DNA of 64,000 bases from Microbacterium sp. Marseille-Q6965 (GTDB lineage: Bacteria > Actinomycetota > Actinomycetes > Actinomycetales > Microbacteriaceae). This document shows, piece after piece, positions 16,592-25,373 of this stretch; position 1 is the first letter of the stretch; each line of letters opens with the position of its first letter. Location of the stretch: the NCBI RefSeq assembly GCF_946151065.1, contig NZ_CAMGZA010000003.1, positions 306,857 through 370,856 of the forward strand. The letters are read 5' to 3'. The notes under the pieces were generated by a model that was not told where the DNA came from, searched no databases, and was given only the letters and a program-made list of their open reading frames with translations. The translations under genes were made by a program, and so were the position numbers.

Positions 16592-16957
16592 TCAGTCGGT
16601 GCGGCCGTCGACGTAGAACCAGCGGCCGCCGCGCAGGGCGAATCGGCTGCGTTCGGTCATCGCTTCCGGGCCGCTCGGTGTGCGGTACCGGGCGGTGAAG
16701 AGCACCTCGTCGCCCACGGCCTCGTGGACCTCGAGGGCCGTCCAGGTCGTGCCGTCGTCGAGGTCGAGCGCGGCGGGTCGCGTGCGCGGGTGCCAGGTGC
16801 GCAGAAGGTAGTCGGCGTCGCGGCGGGCGAAGGCGCTGTAGCGCGACCGCATCAACTGCTCGGGGGTCTGTGCCTGACGCGCCCCGGCGTGTAGCGGGCC
16901 GCAACAGGTCGGGTAGGGCTCGCCGGATCCGCAGGGGCAGGCGACGGCGAAGCTCAC
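16592..16957 (-). CDS. ychJ: YchJ family (UPF0225) protein with SEC-C-like zinc motif
   Basis: 121 residues. The N-terminal CPCGSGEPYPTCCGP is the SEC-C type metal-binding cysteine cluster of the YchJ family, followed by the NTF2-like body (PEQLMRSRYSAFARRDADYLLRTWHP). The family's role is not settled. GTG start, six bases downstream of a TAGGCT box, so probably leaderless. Confidence 0.9.
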   Translation of the reverse strand: MSFAVACPCGSGEPYPTCCGPLHAGARQAQTPEQLMRSRYSAFARRDADYLLRTWHPRTRPAALDLDDGTTWTALEVHEAVGDEVLFTARYRTPSGPEAMTERSRFALRGGRWFYVDGRTD

Positions 16958-16963
16958 CGTTCC

Positions 16964-16969
16964 AGCCTA
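16964..16969 (-). promoter_or_regulatory. -10 box TAGGCT, leaderless promoter of ychJ
   Basis: TANNNT hexamer six bases before the GTG of ychJ. Confidence 0.6.
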
Positions 16970-16973
16970 CGGC

Positions 16974-17004
16974 GGCGCCCCGGACCGCGCGGGCCCGGGG
17001 CGCC
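16974..17004. terminator. Hairpin after the leftward MarR-like gene
   Basis: Perfect ten-base arms GGCGCCCCGG/CCGGGGCGCC, 27 bases past the stop of the leftward MarR-like gene and just upstream of the ychJ promoter. Confidence 0.6.
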
Positions 17005-17031
17005 CCGGTACGCGGGTGGGGCGCGGGCGGA

Positions 17032-17619
17032 TCAGGCGGCGCGCCCCCGCTCGAACCCGGCGAGGAAGCCTCGCTCGAACGCGTGCTGCGCCGTCAGGCG
17101 CCCGCGCCGAAAGGGGTGCCCCGGTTCGCCGAGGTGACGACCCCAGCGCGGGTGCGGTCGCATGCCGTGCCCGTGCCCGCGCCGCGGGTGGTCGGGAGCT
17201 TCGGGGATGTCGTCGCTCTCGCTCCATCCCAGCTGCCGAGCGATGGCCTCAAGCGTGCGCAGGGTGACCTCGAAGTCGGCGGAGGGAACGCTGCCGGCGA
17301 CGCGGGAGCGGACCGCCGCGACCTTCCTCTCGAGGCGCTCTTTGGCCGCGCGCCCCGAATCGGTGAGAGACCAGCCGTGGTCATCCAGGGCGATCCAGCC
17401 CAACTCGGCGAGGTGAGCGAGGTGATCCGGCGTGCCGTCGATCACGGGCGCGGCCGCGGAGCCGTCGACGCGATTCAGCGCCCTCCAGTGGCGGCGGTCG
17501 ACCGGTTCGTCGGCGAGCGCGACGTCGATCTCCCGCGCGATGAGGTGGTCGACGGCCCTCAGCCAGAAACCGAGCGGGCGGTCCCCGCGGCCGTGCGTGT
17601 GCGTGTCAGGGGTGTGCAT
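17032..17619 (-). CDS. MarR-like winged-helix protein with histidine-rich ends
   Basis: 195 residues. The middle (FWLRAVDHLIAREIDVAL at residue ~18, then RRHWRALNRVDG and LAELGWIALDDHGWSLTDSGRAAKERLERKV) reads as a MarR-type winged helix with the wing and C-terminal dimer helix. Both ends are unusual: MHTPDTHTHGRGD at the start and a His/Arg/Gly-rich tail from about 140 (GHGHGMRPHPRWGRHLG). Such tails suggest metal binding, but that is inference. The ATG at 17619 is chosen for the AAAGGACC ribosome site. It diverges from a second MarR-like gene across two palindromes. Confidence 0.7.
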   Translation of the reverse strand: MHTPDTHTHGRGDRPLGFWLRAVDHLIAREIDVALADEPVDRRHWRALNRVDGSAAAPVIDGTPDHLAHLAELGWIALDDHGWSLTDSGRAAKERLERKVAAVRSRVAGSVPSADFEVTLRTLEAIARQLGWSESDDIPEAPDHPRRGHGHGMRPHPRWGRHLGEPGHPFRRGRLTAQHAFERGFLAGFERGRAA

Positions 17620-17645
17620 GGTGGTCCTTTCGGAAGCGGTGGCGA

Positions 17646-17671
17646 TGCATGTCATATGTCATGTACATGCA
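17646..17671. promoter_or_regulatory. Operator-like inverted repeat A
   Basis: TGCATGT and ACATGCA arms separated by 12 bases, with the inner palindrome CATGTACATG. It lies 26 bases upstream of the leftward MarR-like gene in an AT-rich island very unlike the surroundings. Confidence 0.6.
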
Positions 17672-17674
17672 CTG

Positions 17675-17699
17675 TGACATGTTCTTTCGTTGCATGTCA
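17675..17699. promoter_or_regulatory. Operator-like inverted repeat B
   Basis: TGACATG and CATGTCA arms separated by 11 bases. The -35 region expected for the rightward MarR gene (about 17686-17691) falls inside, predicting autorepression. Confidence 0.65.
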
Positions 17700-17708
17700 A
17701 GTGGCATG

Positions 17709-17714
17709 TATCGT
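17709..17714 (+). promoter_or_regulatory. -10 box TATCGT, leaderless promoter
   Basis: TANNNT hexamer six bases before the GTG at 17721; it supports that start over the in-frame ATG codons upstream. Confidence 0.55.
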
Positions 17715-17720
17715 GGAGGA

Positions 17721-18293
17721 GTGACGCCGCTCGATCCCGCCGACCAGATCGCCGCCGCGCTGGCCCGCCTGCGGGGGCTGCGGCCCGTCAGCGGCCGTCA
17801 CGATGCCGAGGGTCCCGCCCACGCCCATCGGGGCGCCGGGCATCACCGGGGTCCGATGACCTGGGGCGCCACCACGCCGGGCGACCTGCGCGATCTGCGC
17901 GCGGAGATCGCGGATCGTCGCGGGCGCGGCCCGGCGGGGGGACTCGGGCGCTCGGCCACCCGGATGCGCATGCTCGAGGTGCTCGTCGATGCCGGCACGG
18001 CGCTGTCGGTCGGGGACCTCGCCGCGCGGCTGCACATCGATCAGCCGCGGGCCAGCCGCGTCATCCAGACTGCGGTGCACCTGGGCTTGGCGCGCCGCGA
18101 GGCCGACCCGCGCGACGCGCGGCGCACGCTCATCGCGCTCACCGAGCACGGGGCGCACGCCGTGGCCGAGGCGCGGGGCGCGCGCGCCGACGCCGTGCAG
18201 CAGGCGCTGGCGGGCTTCACGCCGGACGAGCGGGCCCAGCTCGCGGCGCTGCTCACGCGGCTCGCCGACGCGTGGCCGCGGCCCGGCCGCTGA
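17721..18293 (+). CDS. MarR family transcriptional regulator with His-rich insert
   Basis: 190 residues. The C-terminal half (TRMRMLEVLVDAGTALSVGDLA, RASRVIQTAVHLGLARREADPRDARRTLIALTEHG) is a clear MarR winged helix, including the D-P-R-D-x-R-x wing. A histidine-rich, probably flexible segment (residues ~27-50, with HAHRGAGHH) precedes it, echoing the His-rich tails of the divergent partner. The GTG start follows from the leaderless -10 box; an ATG five codons upstream would leave the GGAGGA unused. The two regulators and their shared palindromes suggest a self-contained, possibly metal-linked switch whose outside targets are unknown; the neighbouring MFS carrier is one candidate. Confidence 0.82.
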   Translation: MTPLDPADQIAAALARLRGLRPVSGRHDAEGPAHAHRGAGHHRGPMTWGATTPGDLRDLRAEIADRRGRGPAGGLGRSATRMRMLEVLVDAGTALSVGDLAARLHIDQPRASRVIQTAVHLGLARREADPRDARRTLIALTEHGAHAVAEARGARADAVQQALAGFTPDERAQLAALLTRLADAWPRPGR

Positions 18294-18308
18294 GCTCGTG
18301 CCGGTGTG

Positions 18309-19706
18309 TCAGCGCAGCTGCTTGACCGGCAGGAGAAGCAGCAGCCCGGCCAGGATGACGCCCACGATGGCGAGAATGCCGTAGGTCGATCCGAGCGCCG
18401 CGACGACGATCGTCCACGCGCCCGAGGCCATCCAGCTCGACGCGCGACCGGTCGTCGCGTACAGGCCGAAGATCTCGCCTTCTCGGCCGGCCGGCGTCAC
18501 GCGGGCGAGGAACGACCGCGATGCGGCCTGCGCGGGCCCCACGAAGGCGCACAGCACGAGCCCGCCGATCCAGAACACGATGGGCCCGAGATCCACGAGG
18601 AAGAACACCGCCAGCCCGGCCACGACCATCGACGCCAGTGCGGCGATGATCACGCGCTTGGCGCCGAATCGGTCGTCCAGGGGGCCGGCGAGGATTGTCG
18701 AGACGCCCGCGATGAGGTTCGCGGCGACGCCGAAGATCACCATCTGCAGGAACTCGAAGCCGAACACGACCTGCCCGATGATGGCGCCGTAGGCGAAGAC
18801 GCCGCCGAGGCCGTCGCGGAAGACGGCGCTGGCCAGCAGGAACCACCCCGTGTGGCGGGTCTCGGGGTTCTGGAACAGGGCGACGATGTCGTGCACGAGC
18901 AGCTTGTACGAGGCGAAGAACCCGACCTTGCGCTCGGGGCGGCCGAGCGACGGCTCGGGCACGTTGCGGAAGATGGGGATCGAGAAGAGCAGCGCCCAGA
19001 TCGCGCAACCGACGGCGATGATCCGGAACGGCAGACCGGTCTCCTCCGGCAGCCCGAACCAGCCCGACATGTAGAAGACGATGACGAGCACCAGCGCCAC
19101 GATGCCGCCCAGGTAGCCGAAGCCCCAGCCGAGCCCGGAGACGCGACCGATCGTCTTCTGGTTCGCGATGCCGATGAGCATGGCGTTGGAGCTGACCGCC
19201 GCGATCTCGCCGAAGACCTGGCCGGCCGCGATGAGCGCCACGCCGACCCAGAACAGCGCCGGGGCGGGCTCGACGAACCACAGCCCGAGCATGCAGGCGA
19301 CGAGCGCCCCCGTGCCGATCCCGAGCCACAGCTTCTGGCGGCCCGCCGCGTCGGCGCGCTGACCCAGCACGGGCGCGATCGCGAGGATGAGCAGCCCGGC
19401 GATCGTGCCGGCCAGGCCGAAGCCCGACGCCAGCCCGTCGACCGCGCGCGCCCGGATCGGGTCGTCCTCCGCGAGGGCCCGCACGTCGGCGGGCAGGAAC
19501 ACGTCGGTGGTCAGGTACATCGACGCGAAGATGAAGGTGAGGATCACCGTGTTGAAGGGCTGCGTCGCCCAGTCCCACAGCGCCCACGAGTAGATCTGCT
19601 TCTTGGATGCCGTCTTGCCCTCGCGCAGATCGAGCCCCATCACGCCGATCGCGCCGCTGTCGGCGGTGGCGGGAAGGTCGGCCCGGGGCGTGCTGTGCTC
19701 GCTCAT
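18309..19706 (-). CDS. MFS transporter, UMF1 family
   Basis: 465 residues with about twelve membrane helices. The pattern KKQIYSWALWDWATQPFNTVILTFIFASMYL near residue 35 is typical of the bacterial UMF1 (Atg22-like) branch of the major facilitator superfamily; further marks are GQRADAAGRQKLWL near 110 and GRVSGLGWGFGYLGGI near 190. Transported substrate unknown. The ATG start is seven bases after a TACGTT box. It is convergent with the MarR gene (15 bases between). Confidence 0.86.
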   Translation of the reverse strand: MSEHSTPRADLPATADSGAIGVMGLDLREGKTASKKQIYSWALWDWATQPFNTVILTFIFASMYLTTDVFLPADVRALAEDDPIRARAVDGLASGFGLAGTIAGLLILAIAPVLGQRADAAGRQKLWLGIGTGALVACMLGLWFVEPAPALFWVGVALIAAGQVFGEIAAVSSNAMLIGIANQKTIGRVSGLGWGFGYLGGIVALVLVIVFYMSGWFGLPEETGLPFRIIAVGCAIWALLFSIPIFRNVPEPSLGRPERKVGFFASYKLLVHDIVALFQNPETRHTGWFLLASAVFRDGLGGVFAYGAIIGQVVFGFEFLQMVIFGVAANLIAGVSTILAGPLDDRFGAKRVIIAALASMVVAGLAVFFLVDLGPIVFWIGGLVLCAFVGPAQAASRSFLARVTPAGREGEIFGLYATTGRASSWMASGAWTIVVAALGSTYGILAIVGVILAGLLLLLPVKQLR

Positions 19707-19713
19707 GCGAGCG

Positions 19714-19719
19714 AACGTA
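19714..19719 (-). promoter_or_regulatory. -10 box TACGTT, leaderless promoter
   Basis: TANNNT hexamer seven bases before the ATG of the UMF1 transporter gene. Confidence 0.5.
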
Positions 19720-19889
19720 GGGACGTCGGGTGAACGGATGGTGCCGCGCGCATGGCGTCACCCTAGCGCGCGTCTTCGCGCCGCGGGGGTGGCGAGCGAC
19801 CGTGGCGACACCCGGGCGCGAGGGTGAAATTCGGGGTGAAGTCGTGCTCCGGCGCGTCCGTTTCGTTGAGGTGCGTTCGCTCCCTCCGA

Positions 19890-19918
19890 TTGACTGCGGG
19901 GGTCTGCACCTGCACATT
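19890..19918 (+). promoter_or_regulatory. Promoter of the LAATG surface protein gene
   Basis: -35 TTGACT (19890-19895), 17-base spacer, -10 CACATT (19913-19918), 24 bases before the ATG with GGGGGAG as ribosome site. Confidence 0.45.
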
Positions 19919-19942
19919 CACTGAGCGTTTCGGGGGAGTTCG

Positions 19943-22900
19943 ATGAAGACCAGACCGTCCGGTGGACCGGGCACACGTTTCCGCGCCGCGCTCGCGGCCG
20001 TCACCGCGGCGCTCGTGGCGTCGACGACCTTCCTCGTCGCGAGCCCGGCGGCAGCCGCGACGCCCGTCTACGAGATCAAGGGCGCATGGCTCGCGCAGCC
20101 CGACTCGATCTCGCGCGGCAATCCCGTCGTCGCCGAGTGGCGCATCAACGTCAACGACGCGGACAACCCGCCGGTGAATGAGCCCGTCCAGAACGTCGTG
20201 GCGACCTTTGCGGTCGAGAAGGCCTTCTTCGACGAGATCCCCGACGCCTGCCTGCGTACCGGAGTGGACCCCGTCTCGTCCCTCTCGGCCGACGGCACGG
20301 CGCTGACATGCAACTTCGGCCCCGTCGCGATGGGCACGGCGCTCGTGCTGCAGACGCCCGTCGTGGCGAACGGTGTCACGGGCGAGGAGATCGCGCTGGC
20401 CGGCACGAGCCCCAGCGGGGAGGTCGTCGACCTGCCCCGCATCCCGATCGCCAACCCGTTCGTGATGGACATCCACTACGGACAGAACACGAACCTGGCG
20501 TCGTGGAACGCCGACTACACGGCGGTGGACGTCGACGTGCAGTGGTCGCTGCGGCTGGGCAAGGGCTCCGACCCCGGCCCGGACAGTGTCACCTACCGGC
20601 TCACCGTGGCCGACAGCAACGGCGGCACGGTGCAGCGCGGCACGAACCCCCGCACGGGCGACCTGGGCTGCAGCCCCTTCGACTCGGGCAACGCGTCGGG
20701 TCACCCGTGGTCGACGGTGCCGTCGCACTTCCGCCACACCAACTTCGTGGGCTCCTGCACGCTCACGGCGGTGCCCGGGGCGCCCGGCCAGTTCGACCTG
20801 ACCCTGAGCGGCATCAACTACGACCTGCTCAATTCGCCGACGCAGGACGCCGGCGGCGGCGCGGGAACGCCGCTGCCCACCGACTACGACTACATCGCGA
20901 GCGGCTCGCTCTGGTTCCACATCCTCACCGACCAGGCGGGATCCGTCTCGGTCACCTCGAACGCGCCGACGTATGAGGCGCCCACCGGCCAGCGTTTCAC
21001 CGACCTGGTGGCGAACAACCGCACGACCAAGTCGTACACGCTGCCGGGCGGCTGGAGCGCCGGTTACCGCCGGGACTACACCGGCTCCGGCGGCACGACG
21101 TGGGACGACACCTACCGTGTCTCGCCGGGCACGGTCGTGAACGCGTACGTCAGCAACACCGGCGGACCGGTGACCCCCACCGGCGGCCTGTTCGGCAACT
21201 GCATCGCGCTCGACACCGCCTACGTGGAGTACGTGCCGGTTCCGGCCGACACGCGATTCCCCGAGGTCATCGGCGTCAGCACGGACGCGTCGCGGCCGTG
21301 GAGCGGGCTCGACAACCCGCCGCCCGTCGAGTACTACACCGGTCCGGTCGGCGACCCCGACCAGTTCGACTGCGGCACCGGCACGTGGTCGACCACCATG
21401 CCGGAAGACCCCGCCGACGTCACCGCCGTGCGCATCCGGCACGAGCACGCGCACTACGCCGCGGAGGACCGCGACAACTTCCAGCTGAACGCGTACATGC
21501 GCGTGCGCGACAACGTCGCCGTCGGCCGCGACGTGTGGACCTTCGGCTCCATCCTCCGCAACGGCGTCTGGACGGGACCGAACGCGGGCAACCGGGTGAC
21601 CGATACCCCCGACGCGCGCTACCCGTACACGACGGGACGCCGCGACATCCTGCGCATCACCACCGCGACGCCCTTCATCCAGAAGGCCGCCGAGCGCGCC
21701 ACGGTCACGCCCGGCGTGCCGACGCTGTTCACGCTGCGCTACTCGGCGAACGGCTCGGGCATCATCCCCGAGACCGTCGACGGCTACGAGATCGTGGACA
21801 CCCTTCCGGTGGGCATGACGTACGAGCCGGGATCGGCGACGCCGGAGCCGGCGATCACGATCGACGCGCAGGGTCGGCAGGTGCTCACCTGGACGCTGAA
21901 CGACGTGCCGACGAACGAGGCACAGACGCTGACCTATCAAGCCGTCACCGATACGGCGGTGGAACCGGGCACGAGGCTCACGAACACCGTGTTCTCGCGG
22001 TACGGCGGGGCCGACTCCCGCCCGGCGGCGGCGACGGTCACGACCACGTCGAACGGCTACACGACCATCCTGAAGACGGCAGACCTCTGGTTCATCCCCA
22101 ACCGCACCGGCGACGGTGACGGCACCGGCTCGTGGACCGTGGAGATCGAGTCGCGCGACCCCGAGTCGCAGGCCTACACCGACACGATCGACATCCTGCC
22201 GTACAAGGGCGACCAGCGGGGCACGTCCTTCTCCGGCACGTACACGCTGGACGACGTCGTGCTGCACGACGGCGGCACGGTGTACTACACCGACGCCGAC
22301 CCGGCGACCCTTTCGGACGATCCCGCCCACGAGGACAACGGCGCGCCCAACGCACCGTCGGACCTGTGGACCACGGAGCGACCGGAGAACCCCACGGCCA
22401 TCCGCGTGATCGGCGGTGAGCTCGTCTCGGGCGGCACGTTCTCGTTCCAGGTGCTCATCGCCACCGACGGCGCCCAGCCGCAGGACGTGTACGTGAACCG
22501 GGCACAGGCGCGTGCCGAGCACACCGAGCTCGTCATGCGCACCTCGGCGTCGCTCACCATGGGCACCTGGTACGCGGCCACGCTGAAGAAGTACGTCCAG
22601 GATCTGCAGGGCGAGTGGCGTGACGCGAACGAGGTCGACGAGTACCCGAGCTTCCGCATCGGCGACACGGTCAACTACCGCGTCGTCGTGGAGAACATCG
22701 GTCAGGGCACGCTCGAGAACATCGTCGTGAGCGACGACCAGCAGCCCGAGCTCGGGGCCGTGACGATCGATGTGCTCGACCCGGGTGAGACCTTCACCCA
22801 CGAGTACTCCATCGTGCTCGAGGACGGCGCGCCGGAGACTCTTGTGAACAACGCCTGTGCGGAGATCCCCGAGGAGAGCCAGCCGGCCGACACCGAGCCG

Positions 22901-23977
22901 GTGACGATCGACTGCGATCCGGCCGGCCTCGAGGTCGTCGGCGATCCCACCCACGTCAAGGAGCTCGTCTCGGCGTCGCCGATCGGCGATGGCCGGTGGG
23001 AGGTCGTCTACGGCATCGACGTCACGAACGAGGACGCGTACGACACCACCTACCACCTCGACGACACCCTGCACTTCGCCGAGGAGGCCGAGATCGTGTC
23101 GGCCGAGGTGACCGCCGCGCCCGAGGGCGTGACGCTCGCCACGCCGGCGTGGGACGGTCAGGGCAACGTGCGCATCGCGGCGGCGGTACCGCTTCTCGCC
23201 GCCGACGACGAGGCCTACGCGCCGCACCGCTACGAGGTGACGGTGATCGCCGAGGTGCCGCTGTGGCTCGACGGGGCCGGCTCGGGTGACGATGACCCGA
23301 CCCGCTGCGGCGAGGACGGCGACGACACCGACCGCGCGTTCAACAACACGAGTGCGCTGACGGATCCGTCGGGAACGGTGGAGGACGATCAGGCGTGTGC
23401 CGAGATCCCCTCGATCCGTCTCGACAAGAGCGTGGCGTCGGGCCCGACCGCCTCGGGCGTGGGCCGGTGGACGATCGTGTACGCGATCGTCGCGGAGAAC
23501 GCGGGGGGCGCGGCCGGCACCTACGACCTCTACGACAAGCTGCTGTTCGGGGAGGGCATCGAGATCGTCTCGAGCGAGGTCGCCTCGGCCCCCGCCGGGG
23601 TGACCCCGGCCGCGTCGTGGACCGGCCTGGGCGAGCAGAAGCTCTCGGACCCCAACCGGATCGCCGCGGACGTGGTGCTCGATTCGGGTGCGGCGCACAC
23701 GTACTCGGTGCGGGTCGAGATCACGGCCGAGGCCTCCGACCTCAGCGCGTCGGCGCGTCAGTGCCCCGCCCCGGGCTCGGGTGACCGCGGTGGCCTCGCC
23801 AACTCGGCGGCGCTCGCGCACAACGGTCACCTCGCCGAGGACGACGTCTGCCCGCCGCTGCCGGCGGCCCTGGCGGCCACCGGCGGCGTGCTCATGCTCG
23901 GCGTGCTCAGCACGGCACTACTGCTGCTCATCGGCGGAGGCGGCTTCCTGCTGTTCCGCCGCCGCATGACCGTCTGA
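19943..23977 (+). CDS. Cell-wall-anchored DUF11-type surface protein with LAATG sorting signal
   Basis: 1344 residues. Signal peptide at residues 1-39 ending ASPAAA. A long beta-rich body follows, with DUF11/isopeptide-type domains: around 570-695 (QKAAERATVTPGVPTLFTLRYS to NTVFSRYGG), 870-990 (LKKYVQDLQGEWRD, IGDTVNYRVVVENIG), then two related C-terminal modules of ~110 residues (GRWEVVYGIDVTNED at ~1017 and GRWTIVYAIVAENAG at ~1173) that end in ValThrValIle/ValArgValGlu strands. The C-terminus has LAATG at 1310-1314, a membrane helix and RRRMTV: a class E sortase type signal. It should be displayed on the cell wall as an adhesin or surface-layer-like protein. No sortase gene is in the window, and no partner gene flanks it; it has its own promoter and terminator. 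Confidence 0.85.
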   Translation: MKTRPSGGPGTRFRAALAAVTAALVASTTFLVASPAAAATPVYEIKGAWLAQPDSISRGNPVVAEWRINVNDADNPPVNEPVQNVVATFAVEKAFFDEIPDACLRTGVDPVSSLSADGTALTCNFGPVAMGTALVLQTPVVANGVTGEEIALAGTSPSGEVVDLPRIPIANPFVMDIHYGQNTNLASWNADYTAVDVDVQWSLRLGKGSDPGPDSVTYRLTVADSNGGTVQRGTNPRTGDLGCSPFDSGNASGHPWSTVPSHFRHTNFVGSCTLTAVPGAPGQFDLTLSGINYDLLNSPTQDAGGGAGTPLPTDYDYIASGSLWFHILTDQAGSVSVTSNAPTYEAPTGQRFTDLVANNRTTKSYTLPGGWSAGYRRDYTGSGGTTWDDTYRVSPGTVVNAYVSNTGGPVTPTGGLFGNCIALDTAYVEYVPVPADTRFPEVIGVSTDASRPWSGLDNPPPVEYYTGPVGDPDQFDCGTGTWSTTMPEDPADVTAVRIRHEHAHYAAEDRDNFQLNAYMRVRDNVAVGRDVWTFGSILRNGVWTGPNAGNRVTDTPDARYPYTTGRRDILRITTATPFIQKAAERATVTPGVPTLFTLRYSANGSGIIPETVDGYEIVDTLPVGMTYEPGSATPEPAITIDAQGRQVLTWTLNDVPTNEAQTLTYQAVTDTAVEPGTRLTNTVFSRYGGADSRPAAATVTTTSNGYTTILKTADLWFIPNRTGDGDGTGSWTVEIESRDPESQAYTDTIDILPYKGDQRGTSFSGTYTLDDVVLHDGGTVYYTDADPATLSDDPAHEDNGAPNAPSDLWTTERPENPTAIRVIGGELVSGGTFSFQVLIATDGAQPQDVYVNRAQARAEHTELVMRTSASLTMGTWYAATLKKYVQDLQGEWRDANEVDEYPSFRIGDTVNYRVVVENIGQGTLENIVVSDDQQPELGAVTIDVLDPGETFTHEYSIVLEDGAPETLVNNACAEIPEESQPADTEPVTIDCDPAGLEVVGDPTHVKELVSASPIGDGRWEVVYGIDVTNEDAYDTTYHLDDTLHFAEEAEIVSAEVTAAPEGVTLATPAWDGQGNVRIAAAVPLLAADDEAYAPHRYEVTVIAEVPLWLDGAGSGDDDPTRCGEDGDDTDRAFNNTSALTDPSGTVEDDQACAEIPSIRLDKSVASGPTASGVGRWTIVYAIVAENAGGAAGTYDLYDKLLFGEGIEIVSSEVASAPAGVTPAASWTGLGEQKLSDPNRIAADVVLDSGAAHTYSVRVEITAEASDLSASARQCPAPGSGDRGGLANSAALAHNGHLAEDDVCPPLPAALAATGGVLMLGVLSTALLLLIGGGGFLLFRRRMTV

Positions 23978-23983
23978 CGGGGG

Positions 23984-24032
23984 CGGAACGGCCCGCCCGG
24001 TGCCCTTTCGGAGGCCCGGGCGGGCCGTTCCG
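23984..24032. terminator. Strong hairpin after the surface protein gene
   Basis: Arms CGGAACGGCCCGCCCGG and its near-perfect complement around a ~12-base loop, starting seven bases past the stop codon. It also faces the convergent gene and may act on both sides. Confidence 0.75.
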
Positions 24033-24054
24033 CGTCTCGCCGCCGCACGCCGGA

Positions 24055-24504
24055 TCAGCCGGCGAGCCAGCGCTCCAGGAGGGCGGCTCGCTCGGGCCGG
24101 CCGATGAGACGGTAGGCGATGGCCCACACCGCGGGATCGGCGATGGGCAGCCCGCGCCATTCGCCCGTCACCCCCACGGGAAAGGGGACGAGCCGGTCGC
24201 CGTCCCAGGCGGCGAAGCCCACGAGCACGTCGATCTCGTGATCCCCGGCGTCGACGACCAAGCGCGCCCGCGTGGCGAACGGTCGGCCGGCGCTCGCGGG
24301 CGCCGTCCAGGCGAGACCGAGCCGGTCGAGCGCCGCCGTCACGACGGCGGGTTCGCCCTCGCACGTGATGTCCCAGTCGCGCACGCGATCCACGAGGCCC
24401 AGCGACGCCAGCAGGGCGGATCCGCCGACCGCGACGGGCAGCCCCCGCTCCCGCAGCGCCGCGACGATCCGAACGGCGGTGTCGGTCGGTGGATGCGTGA
24501 TCAC
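24055..24504 (-). CDS. Nucleotidyltransferase-like hypothetical protein
   Basis: 149 residues. The order of elements (LRERGLPVAVGGSALLASLGL, then VRDWDITCEG with an acidic pair, then HEIDVLVGFAAWDG) resembles small nucleotidyltransferase-fold proteins (GG/S and DxD motifs), but I cannot place it in a named family and catalysis is unproven. The GTG at 24504 is chosen because the frame upstream is arginine-rich shadow sequence, and a CAGGAT box lies six bases before it. It follows nagB by 65 bases in the same direction. Confidence 0.55.
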   Translation of the reverse strand: MITHPPTDTAVRIVAALRERGLPVAVGGSALLASLGLVDRVRDWDITCEGEPAVVTAALDRLGLAWTAPASAGRPFATRARLVVDAGDHEIDVLVGFAAWDGDRLVPFPVGVTGEWRGLPIADPAVWAIAYRLIGRPERAALLERWLAG

Positions 24505-24569
24505 CCTGCCATCCTGCCCGGGCGGGCAGCGTCGATGGGCGGGCGATCGCCGGTCGACGCCAGCGACCG

Positions 24570-25337
24570 TCAGGCGGGCTTGTTCCGGAAGGCCCAGCGG
24601 TAGTACTCGGCGTACCGCAGGCGCGAGGCGGCGGCCTCGTCGACCAGCACCGTGGTGCGGGGATGCAGTTGGATCGCCGAGCCGGGCAGCGACGCGGTGA
24701 CGGGCCCCTCGACGGCCCCGGCGACGGCGGCGGCCTTGGACTCGCCGAAGGCGAGCAGAACGAGGTGACGCGCCTCGAGGATGGTGCCGATGCCCTGCGT
24801 GATGCACCACACGGGCACGTCGTCGATCGAGGGGAAGAAGCGCGCGTTGTCGCGCCGGGTCTGCTCGGCCAGTGTCTTCATGCGCGTGCGCGAGGCGAGG
24901 GACGATCCGGGCTCGTTGAACCCGATGTGGCCGTTGGAACCGATGCCCAGCAGCTGCAGGTCGACCCCGCCCGCGGCGGCGATGGCCGCCTCGTACCGCT
25001 CACCCGCCGAGCCGGCCCCCTCGAGGGACCCGTCCGGCACCTGCACCAGCGACGGCGTGAGACCGAGGGGCTCGACGACCTCGCGAGTGATCACCGAGCG
25101 ATAGCTCTCGGGATGCGCCAGGTCGATCCCCACGTACTCGTCGAGCGCGAATCCGCGCACCCGCGACACGTCGGTTCCGGCGAGGCGGCGGCGAAGCGCC
25201 GTGTACACCGGCAGCGGAGTGGATCCGGTCGCCAAACCGAGCACGGCGTCGGGGCGCGAGCGGATCAGGCTCGCGACGAGATCGGCGGCGATCTCACCCG
25301 CCGTCTCGCGGTCGGGAACGATGACCACCTCAGCCAC
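24570..25337 (-). CDS. nagB: Glucosamine-6-phosphate deaminase
   Basis: 255 residues. Converts glucosamine-6-phosphate to fructose-6-phosphate and ammonia, the last step of amino-sugar use. Motifs: GLATGSTPLPVY near residue 34, FALDEYVGI near 63 with the catalytic Asp, and LLGIGSNGHIGFNEPGSS near 125 with Asp/His/Glu catalytic residues. Length matches the family. GTG start with GGGAGG six bases upstream. It lies 36 bases after the GH4 gene in a deoR-GH4-nagB operon. Confidence 0.93.
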   Translation of the reverse strand: MAEVVIVPDRETAGEIAADLVASLIRSRPDAVLGLATGSTPLPVYTALRRRLAGTDVSRVRGFALDEYVGIDLAHPESYRSVITREVVEPLGLTPSLVQVPDGSLEGAGSAGERYEAAIAAAGGVDLQLLGIGSNGHIGFNEPGSSLASRTRMKTLAEQTRRDNARFFPSIDDVPVWCITQGIGTILEARHLVLLAFGESKAAAVAGAVEGPVTASLPGSAIQLHPRTTVLVDEAAASRLRYAEYYRWAFRNKPA

Positions 25338-25373
25338 GCGCGCCTCCCGTCGCCGCGGCCGTCGCATCGGCGC

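Noticed and set aside
17640..17720. CRISPR-like repeats of CATGTCA
   Set aside because: The units are short, inverted rather than direct, and sit exactly in a divergent promoter region, so operators explain them better.
19763..23830. Very long open frame on the minus strand opposite the surface-protein gene
   Set aside because: Arginine/valine/histidine-rich translation without domains or ribosome site; typical antisense shadow of a high-GC gene with strong third-position bias.
23500..24500. Sortase gene to go with the LAATG protein
   Set aside because: No frame near the surface-protein gene shows the sortase TLxTC motif.
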